This document shows positions 57,401 to 64,000 of a DNA stretch of 64,000 nt, one piece after another. Numbering within the stretch: position 1 is the stretch's first letter; the number at the start of each line of letters is the position of its first letter. The stretch lies in assembly GCF_029227915.1 (NCBI RefSeq), contig NC_079875.1, positions 3,224,001-3,288,000 on the forward strand, given 5' to 3'. Made by a program: the position numbers and the translations under genes. A model generated the notes under the pieces. The model was not told where the DNA came from. It worked only from the letters and a program-made list of their open reading frames with translations, and ran no database searches. Source of the DNA: Hydractinia symbiolongicarpus (taxonomy: Eukaryota > Cnidaria > Hydrozoa > Anthoathecata > Hydractiniidae).

Positions 57401-57988
57401 CAAGACTTGGTATAACGATCCTGAGAATGCTTGCAATGCACTGGTTTTGCCTACAAATATCAAATGTGGCGTAAAATATTCGAAAAACATTGACAGTATT
57501 TCAAGTACTAAAAGGTTCAAGTATTTACCTCTTGTCTGTATAGCATTGCACGTTGTTAAATTCAACCCGGCTTGCATAAAAGACTTCGACAAATTTGTTT
57601 CAAATTGACTTAAGGTACAGTTTGGCAAGTCGCACGCGATCCAGAAAGAAATGCCAGGAAATGTTTCAGGCGCATTTGCGCCGTTTCTGTTATCACCTTC
57701 ACTGCTAGAGTCGGCTCCTTCTTCTTCCTCCCCTTCATTCCTCATCGACTTTCTCTTACGAGGTCTGGCCATATAGGTAATACAAGAAAAAAAACAGGAT
57801 ACTTGTTCGTTGCTAAGCAATATGTTCTCCATCTGCATTCTCTTGCCCCAAATGACCTCGCGGGCATCAACATCACTTCCCCACATCGCACGAACGGCTA
57901 CTACCTGATATTTTCTTATTACCGGTTGGACGATGCATGCCTTCAGGGCGCGTTTCAAAACTTCACTTCGCAGTTGCCTGTTAGCCAT
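54488..57988 (-). CDS. Parvovirus-NS1-like superfamily 3 helicase, seven coding exons
   Basis: Exons: 57988-57529, 57450-57148, 57052-56612, 55364-55206, 55134-54988, 54926-54720, 54639-54488. They join in frame to 622 codons plus stop through GT-AG introns, all phase 1. SF3 motifs: Walker A GPPDSGKT (about residues 440-447, exon 4), Walker B VVFMDEW (about 482-488, exon 5) and motif C FFITTN (about 533-538, exon 6). The N-terminal part includes a basic, acidic stretch after MARPRKRKSM, an alternative start near 57771; I see no HUH nuclease motif. Length and motif order fit NS1/Rep-type replication helicases of parvovirus-like elements. Array B fills most of intron 3. It may be an endogenous viral gene or the replication protein of a mobile element. 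It looks intact, so activity is possible; a C-terminal frame change or alternative exon is noted at 54488. Confidence 0.75.
55395..56580 (-). repeat. Array B: about eleven 102-bp units rich in CGTTACAA
   Basis: gacaatgcgttacaacaagt recurs every 102 bases (55564, 55666, 55768 and so on). Each unit contains tgcgttacaacaagttacaa, then tacgttacaacacgttacaa, and an A-run followed by cattttcttcactgac. CGTTACAA is the reverse complement of the TTGTAACG word of array A, so the same motif lies in the opposite orientation. The array lies in intron 3 of the helicase gene. Confidence 0.9.
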
Positions 57989-58046
57989 GTTCTGCTAAGT
58001 AATACAAACGAATGCTGTAGCGGAACAAAAATAATCTCCTATGGTT

Positions 58047-58271
<225 letters not shown>

Positions 58272-58837
58272 GAAACTCAGATCCTAAATTGAAAATGTAT
58301 CCTGCTTTTGTTACAGAGAAAAGATAACCCCTTGTGAAAAGATGATCAGGGGTCAAGTTGAGGGGCAGATTGACACCACAAACAAAATGGCGGACCATCG
58401 CAGTAAATACAACTTGGAATGATGCAGCCTCTCTCTTTGTTCAGTGTTTTAATGTAATCCTGCAGTATATACTTGCTATATGTCACTTCCTATGATGAAG
58501 CAATGTGTTTTTTTAATATACTAGTTGTTAGCCCGTGGAAAAATCCACGGGTTCGCCCGTCACAGCTAAGCTACCATTTTGCGTGACAGACAGACGGACG
58601 GACAGACAGACAGACGTATACGGGTATTATAATGTAGATTTAACACTTTTATAACATGTAGGGGGCAAACTAGGCAAAGTATTTCCCTGAATGTTCCTGG
58701 AATAAAAACTTTTTAAATCTTACTAATTCTATGGCTATAAAATGAATACAGGGTTAAATATAGGATATAATTTTCATGCATATATACAGAATTTTATATT
58801 GATGTTGCATTGTTTAGTTTTTAGTAAACAAAAAGTA
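58272..58837 (+). promoter_or_regulatory. Upstream region of SMC5
   Basis: AAATGGCGGACC at 58385-58396 resembles the YY1-type core-promoter motif (AAnATGGCGGC). Its ATG would open only an 11-codon frame. A short interspersed repeat lies at 58515-58641. Promoter status is inferred from position. Confidence 0.35.
58515..58641 (+). mobile_element. Short interspersed repeat with hairpin and GACAGACAGACAG tail
   Basis: Sequence order: ttaatatactag, a perfect hairpin cccgtgg-aaaaat-ccacggg followed by ttcgcccgt, acagctaagctacc, runs of gacagacagacg, then gggtattataatgtagat. This order is familiar from short repeats of many invertebrate genomes; the class (SINE or non-autonomous) is not certain. 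It is 200 bases upstream of the SMC5 start codon. Confidence 0.55.
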
Positions 58838-59634
58838 ATGACAAGCAAAAGGAAAAAATCCTCCATTGGTTCAGAAATTGATGGACAAATTGCTAGGGTC
58901 TGTTTGAAGAATTTTTTGTAAGTAGATAATTTTTCTGTTATATTTTATGTGACAGACCACACCTATGCTTGTATGTGCCATTATTATATATTAACATGGT
59001 AATGGGATTAATTGAAAGTTTTCTTCCATTGTTCTATTATTTTTTATTGGTTGGTATTACATAGATGTATGAAAACATGGATGGTAGCACAAAAGCACTC
59101 ATAAGTTCTTAATAAATCTGAAAGATCGCATGATAGGCATAATATGCGTACAGTAATATAACTGTACACGATCATGCATGTGTACCTACTGGACCTTATT
59201 TAATGCAGTTTAAGTTTTCACCCTTTACAATATATTCTACATGTATATACAATATTTTTTTTTATATGTATTTAAATTTTTTATATATTTATATTTTTTA
59301 TGTATTTATATTTTTGTGATTATGCTGCAGCATGGTAGTTATCATTTCTAGATGTTTTTTTAAATTTCATTTCTCTTCATCTTTCCTGCTAGCTAGCCAC
59401 TCCAAAAAAAAAGTACTTTTAAATGCGTGTTGTGCTAAGCTTTTATGATAATATTCCCAGAGTTTTGAAGGTATAAAATTAAGCTGCTTTAAATTCCTAG
59501 TTCACAGAAAATCCTTTATTGTTTCATGTAACAATTTTCTAATTACATTCAGTTTATTGAACCTTTTTGTAGGACGTACGATGAGTGTGAATTTGAACCT
59601 GGTAGTGGTTTAAATGTTATTTTGGGACCTAATG
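58838..59634 (+). CDS. SMC5: SMC5, first two coding exons (gene continues beyond the window or is interrupted)
   Basis: Exon 1 at 58838-58917 (ATG, donor GTAAGT) and exon 2 at 59573-59634 (acceptor ttttgtag, donor GTAAGT) join in frame. They give a Lys/Ser-rich start, then GQIARVCLKNFLTYDECEFE and GSGLNVILGPNG. This is the conserved N-terminus of SMC5, and the Walker A P-loop begins at the splice site (GPNG, to be completed in the next exon as GKS). SMC5 pairs with SMC6 in the chromatin complex for DNA repair and recombination intermediates. No further SMC5 exon was found up to 64000. The intron is therefore at least 4.3 kb and has taken up an array and a DIRS-type element, or the gene is broken. 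Confidence 0.8.
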
Positions 59635-59884
59635 GTAAGTCATTTTCAAAATGATATTACCTTAATTTTAAATATTATTATTTAATTGTCCGGGTTCCTC
59701 AGTAAAAACACATCATAATAGTAGAGAACATTGTATTATGAAATAAATTTATACAACATCCTTCGCACTTGAACGCAATTGTATATTTGGGGCATGGATT
59801 GGGATGCCAGGCAATAAGATTAAACAATAACAGGCAGGACAGATACATGTGCAGATACAAAAACAGCACTAACCCCAGCATATG

Positions 59885-60535
59885 CACTTAAATGGTATGA
59901 GACACTCACAATGACATGTACATCTTGGCTGCACTCCGTTGTGAGTGTCTCCCATGACATATCTCGTTCTTCTCTTCATCATAATGCACTTCAATGGTAT
60001 GACCCACTCCCAATGACATGCAATCTAGGCTGCACTCCATTGTGAGTGTCTCCCACGGCATTTCATCATAATGCACTTCAATGGTAGGACAAGCTTGAAT
60101 GTCCCCCACGGCATTAATTTCATCATATGCACTTCAATGGTACGACAAGCTTGAATGTCCCCCACGGCATTAATTTCATCATATGCACTTCAATGGTACG
60201 ACAAGCTTGAATGTCTCCCACGGCATATCTCATTATTCTCCTGTCACAATGCACTTCAATGGTACAACAAGCTTGAATGTCTACCACGGCATTTCATCAT
60301 CATTTCATCATAATGCACTTCAATGGAACGACAAGCTTGAATGTCTCCCACGGCATTACATATGCACTTCAATGGTACGACAAGCTTGAATGTCTACCAC
60401 GGCATATCTCATTATTCTCTTCGTCATAATGCACTTTAATGGTATGACACACTCACAATGACATGCACATCTTGGCTGCACTGCAATTGTGAATGTCTCC
60501 TGAGGCATTACTTCCTCACATCTCATTATTCTCTT
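59885..60535. repeat. Tandem array of about 60-bp units in the SMC5 intron
   Basis: Irregular units contain atgcacttcaatggtacgac, aagcttgaatgtc and cccacggcat, some with an extra ctcattattctcttc piece. About eight to ten copies of variable length. It lies just 3' of the recombinase end of the DIRS-type element and could belong to it; that link is not proven. Confidence 0.75.
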
Positions 60536-60811
60536 CTATTCTTCAATATAAATAATAATAATATTATAAATTAATAATAGCATACAGTAATAATATCAAG
60601 TAAAGATATAATCAACAGGCCACACACGTGTATCTGTCCAAACTTCTGGCTGACTTAGGAAGCTCGACATCCCCAAATTGTCCCCAAATTGGCACAGGCA
60701 TAACACAGGAAAATCTAAGTATCTTGGTGAGAAAAACTATGTTTCCATATAATCAACAACAATATACGCATAAAGAGCAATACAACTACACAATGTTAAT
60801 TGTTATAATTT

Positions 60812-60982
60812 TTATACAAAACGTATATCCCACAACTTGGGCACGTCCCTTAGGTTAGCCATGTTGGAACACCAATTCTTAAGAACTCTGTCTGGGAGAT
60901 GTATATATCGACGGTAACCTGCTGCCGACGCCCCACCAATTCTAAAACTATGTGTATTGAGGTCAAGGCTGTCTGTAACACT

Positions 60983-61023
<41 letters not shown>

Positions 61024-61802
61024 CACAAACCAATTTCCTTGTAACGAATTCTCCAGTGGATAAGACAAACCAGGGACCACAATGGGTACCCCTGTACACA
61101 AGATACTGGGAGAACGCTGCCAATGGGCACATGCTACCGCCAATTCGTCCAAAACGAATTTTAAATGTTTTCCGAAAGGGGTCAGTCTTGGAGCTTTTAA
61201 TTGTCATGGTAAGGGTACCATTACACGAAGAGAGGCAAAAATCAGATGGAGATAGGTGAATTTTTGAATCAAATGTTGTTTTTGATGGGCAAACATACTC
61301 TTATACTCTTTAAGGCCAAAATATGCGAACAAAACTAGGCATTTCCACATAGCTTTATCAGAAGGTGTAAATCTGGATTTATAAATAAATGTTAACATTT
61401 CCTGTAAGTGGGATGGTGTGATGGGTGCTCTCTGTCGTGTAATGGTATTTTCTGTTCGCCGAATTCCCCTCAACACGTAAAATAGTATACCCATGTCGAA
61501 ATTTTTTCTCTGAAGCCGGAAACCAAGCTTTGGTACTGTATACCACACAAGTACACTTTGATTGTAGAGTATTTAACACGAGCGGACATAAAGGTGACAT
61601 ACAATTGGAGTCTTAATTGAACTAGCGGGAACATCCGAAACCGAAATTGATTGCAAAACATTCTATAAGATTTTAGTCCAGCACGGTAAGTAAGTCTGGT
61701 ATTTGGTGAAAGCGCAGCATCAAGAAAATTATTTATGGTTACTCTAAGAGGTCCAGGATCAACGGCGAAAGAGGGGTGGGGTGCGGCTCGGCGTATGTAC
61801 AC
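60812..61802 (-). pseudogene. Tyrosine recombinase of the DIRS-type element, degenerate
   Basis: Three frame-shifted pieces: 61802-61470 (SPNTRLTYRAGLKSYRMFC), 61548-61204 (RAPITPSHLQEML, FAYFGLKEYKSM) and 61207-60812 (SSKTDPFRKT, then HSFRIGGASAAG). The HxxR box (HSFR) is present. The tyrosines expected shortly after it are replaced by Asn or Asp (SNMANLRDV). The A/T run at 60984-61016 sits inside the frame as poly-Lys and has probably expanded by slippage. Inactive. Confidence 0.7.
60984..61016 (+). repeat. T-homopolymer inside the recombinase pseudogene
   Basis: A run of about 32 T (plus strand), then A's. It reads as poly-Lys on the minus strand and interrupts the recombinase homology between FVTRKLVCAFF and VTDSLDLNTHSFR. 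Confidence 0.9.
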
Positions 61803-63547
61803 TGCTTCTTAAACTGGTTGACCTGTAAACGGGAGAGTAAATCAGCGTAAGTATTTGATTTCCCATAAATATGATGCATTAGAACATTTATGTTATGGTT
61901 AGCAATGAAGAAGAACAGCAACCGCAAAAGCCTCATGATATCCTTACACTTACAAGAGCCCGTTTTCCATATGTGCACAATGGCTTCATTGTCTGTGTAG
62001 ATAGTAATTTTGGTATCAACCCATTGTGCACCCCAAGTAGTCACGGCAATTACAACTGCAAGTAACTCAAGGAATGTAATACTGTAACTATTAGAGTTAT
62101 CGAAAGGTATAGAAAACCATTTTCCATTGTAAAAACCTCCCAGGCCACGCTGTGAAGCATCAGTAAACATATTAAGGCTTTCAGATGTGAAATGTTGATT
62201 TTGAATTATTGCCCTGCCATTCCAAGTGGGTAAAAATTCTAACCACCACTGAATGTCTTTCTGAGATTCAGATGTCATGGAGATGTGATGGTGAAGACTA
62301 CTGACAGTAATGGAGAGGTCGATCAACCGACACAAGAAAATCCGACCACATTTAACCACCTTACATGCAAATGATAACCCGCCAATAAGAGAAAGGAGTT
62401 CCTTTTTCGTACATTTTTTCTTGCCTTTCCACACTTTTAAAAGGGACAACAGAGCTTGAAACTTATCCTGTGGCAACCGGGCCTCAAATTGGATGGTATC
62501 GATTTCTATGCCCAAATATGTAATCACCTGCGATGGTCCCACAATTTTGTCTGGGGCCAATGGCACCCCTAAGTCCTGAAAAACCTTTTTTATCAACTTG
62601 ATAAGTTCTCTGCATTTTACATCAGACTGATTGCCTGTGATAAAGTCATCAAGGTAGTGAAGGAGATGTTGAATAAATGCTATGTACTGGAGAATCCAGT
62701 GTAGCAAGTCCGAAAAATGATTGAAAGTAAATGGTGAGGACCTACCCCCAAAGGGAAGTACAACATCGAAAAAATATCGTCCTTTCCATCTATACCCTAG
62801 TAGGTGCCAATCGTCCTGGTGGACTGGGCATAATCGAAATGCATGTTTAATATCCAGTTTGGCTAAAAAGCAATTTCGTCCAAGAAGACATACCATGTCA
62901 ATAGCATCATCGAAGGAAGAGTAGCTAACTGAGTAGTCTTCCTTAGAAATTCCATCATTAACAGAAAAACCACGTGGGGAGGAGAGATCTAAAACTACCC
63001 GAATAGTACCATCATTTTTAGGTGCTGCTCCCAACAGGGAGCAATGAAAATTAGCAATTGGGGGGTAATCAAAGGGCCCTACTGTATGACCACGATTCAA
63101 TTCTTTTAAAATAGCCTCATCCACTTTATGTGAGTTCTAATAGGAGGATTTGTTATTGGTTGTTGCTGACACAAGCGTACCTTGGTGAAAACCTAATTTA
63201 AAACCATGAGTAAACCCTGAAAGAACAAAATTAACCAAAATCCAATTGGGGTGAGAAACCAGCAATTGGCTTAATAACGTAACATTTACAGGAGTATGCA
63301 CTGAAAACTTAACAGGGAAAAAATTACTTGGCACTTGGTTGAGAGGGCCGGAATGAACAGCGAGTTTCTGGGTGGCTTTTGAAACATGCTTTGCATTTGT
63401 GTGTGAAGGGGCAGTTGTTCCCGCAGAGTAAGCCTTTGTTAAACCTCCAGCAGGGGGGGCGAAAGCCAGGTGACAACCTGACCCTTTGGTAGGAACCTTC
63501 TGAGACATTCTGGTGGGAGGCATTCCGAAGTGACTCAGATCCACCAC
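61739..63547 (-). pseudogene. Reverse transcriptase / RNase H of the DIRS-type element, one in-frame stop
   Basis: Two open parts lie in the same frame, separated by a single TAG at 63137-63139. The first (63547-63140) has the N-terminal lead-in (TPVNVTLLSQLL). The second (to 61739) has GHTVGPFDYPPIANFHCSLL, the RT palm LDIKHAFRLCPV, the active-site YLDDF, LGIEIDT, and RNase H with FTDASQRGLGGF, ELLAVVIAV, YTDNEAIVHIW and YADLLSRL. The last segments are typical of Ngaro/DIRS elements. The stop suggests that it is dead, unless that stop is normally read through. Confidence 0.8.
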
Positions 63548-63843
63548 TGCCTATACCATGGGAGACCTTCCTAGGGCAATCATAAGAAAAATGTCCCCTC
63601 TGACCACAAGAAAAGCAGGAATAAGTGGTGCGTGTGGAAGCAGAGTAAGAAGGCTGTTTAGGTAATGCAGGAGCCCCCCCGCAAGTGCTGTGTAACAAGC
63701 AGGTCATCTAGTTGGTCCCATCGACGAGAAGGATCGTTTGCCAGTTGCAACCGATGAAGTCGGTCAAAAGCACATACAGCTGGGAACATGTATTGGTTGG
63801 CGAATTGAGCAATGAGTGCCTGGTAGGTAACCAATAGAAGCAA
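63324..63843 (-). pseudogene. Gag-like part of the DIRS-type element with CCHC zinc knuckle
   Basis: The frame 63707-63324 has a CCHC knuckle (CFSCGQRGHFSYDC) and a second Cys/His cluster (CGNNCPFTHKCKAC). Upstream, in another frame (63843-63658), lies a helical segment with QALIAQFANQYMFPAV and RRWDQLDDLL. The two are split by a frameshift. The frame overlaps the start of the RT frame. It packages element RNA in the family. Confidence 0.6.
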
Positions 63844-64000
63844 GGTGTGGGAAAAAATAGAGAAGACAACGTAAGTAGTTACTCCACGCCAAGCACCAGG
63901 AGGAAAAATCCTTAACCCTAGCCTTACCTACGGTGTTCCTACTTAAAGAAATTTGTGGAATGCCCTCTGCCGTCCTTATGTTTAAGTCATACTCACCTTC

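Larger units (their letters stand above)
60812..64000 (-). mobile_element. DIRS/Ngaro-type tyrosine-recombinase retrotransposon, decayed, cut by the window edge
   Basis: Minus-strand order: gag-like zinc knuckle (63707-63324), RT/RNase H (63547-61739), tyrosine recombinase (61802-60812). The frames overlap as in DIRS/Ngaro elements. Frameshifts and stops occur in each part. It sits in reverse orientation in intron 2 of SMC5. The 5' end and both terminal repeats were not identified. Confidence 0.85.

Overview
The window is animal nuclear DNA. It is AT-rich, its genes are split by GT-AG introns, and it is full of retroelements, MITE-like palindromes and minisatellites. The gene content and repeat style suggest a cnidarian, most likely a hydrozoan; that placement is inference. 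No rRNA, confident tRNA or CRISPR array was seen.

Layout. 1-10.5 kb: two intronless paralogous 7TM receptor genes (928-1758 and 9673-10515) with a decayed third copy between them, a decayed virus- or transposon-like gene cluster (3.06-4.87 kb), a MITE and a 9-bp minisatellite. 10.5-19.8 kb: mostly gene-poor, with a truncated LINE copy and a 30-bp minisatellite. 19.8-23.7 kb: a two-exon C2HC zinc-finger gene resembling ZNF474/ZC2HC1. 24.5-25.6 kb: a foldback insertion with a 12-bp target duplication, a MITE and a 27-bp minisatellite. 25.8-27.4 kb and 34.4-35.6 kb: two minus-strand, two-exon genes that look like members of one undescribed family. 29.3-40.9 kb: a complete 12-exon HACD3-like gene (369 codons) whose 4.7-kb seventh intron holds the second family member on the same strand. 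41.2-44.3 kb: a decayed PHD-finger gene, divergent from HACD3, broken by an 857-bp insertion with a 13-bp target duplication. 46.3-49.7 kb: a CR1/L2-like LINE with a 2A-like motif, PHD finger, endonuclease and reverse transcriptase, broken by one stop codon.

49.9-58.0 kb is the most unusual part. A tyrosine-recombinase gene with an N-terminal C2H2 finger and C-terminal Myb-like domain sits beside a seven-exon gene for a parvovirus-NS1-like superfamily 3 helicase, two small proteins with SUMO-interaction-like motifs, and two long tandem arrays (122-bp and 102-bp units). The arrays share the core TTGTAACG in opposite orientations. This may be a composite mobile element or virus-derived replicon whose own proteins bind the arrays.

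58.8-64 kb: the first two coding exons of SMC5 (plus strand). Downstream in the same intron are a tandem repeat array and a decayed DIRS/Ngaro-type retrotransposon on the minus strand that runs to the window edge. Most other open frames are shadows of repeats.
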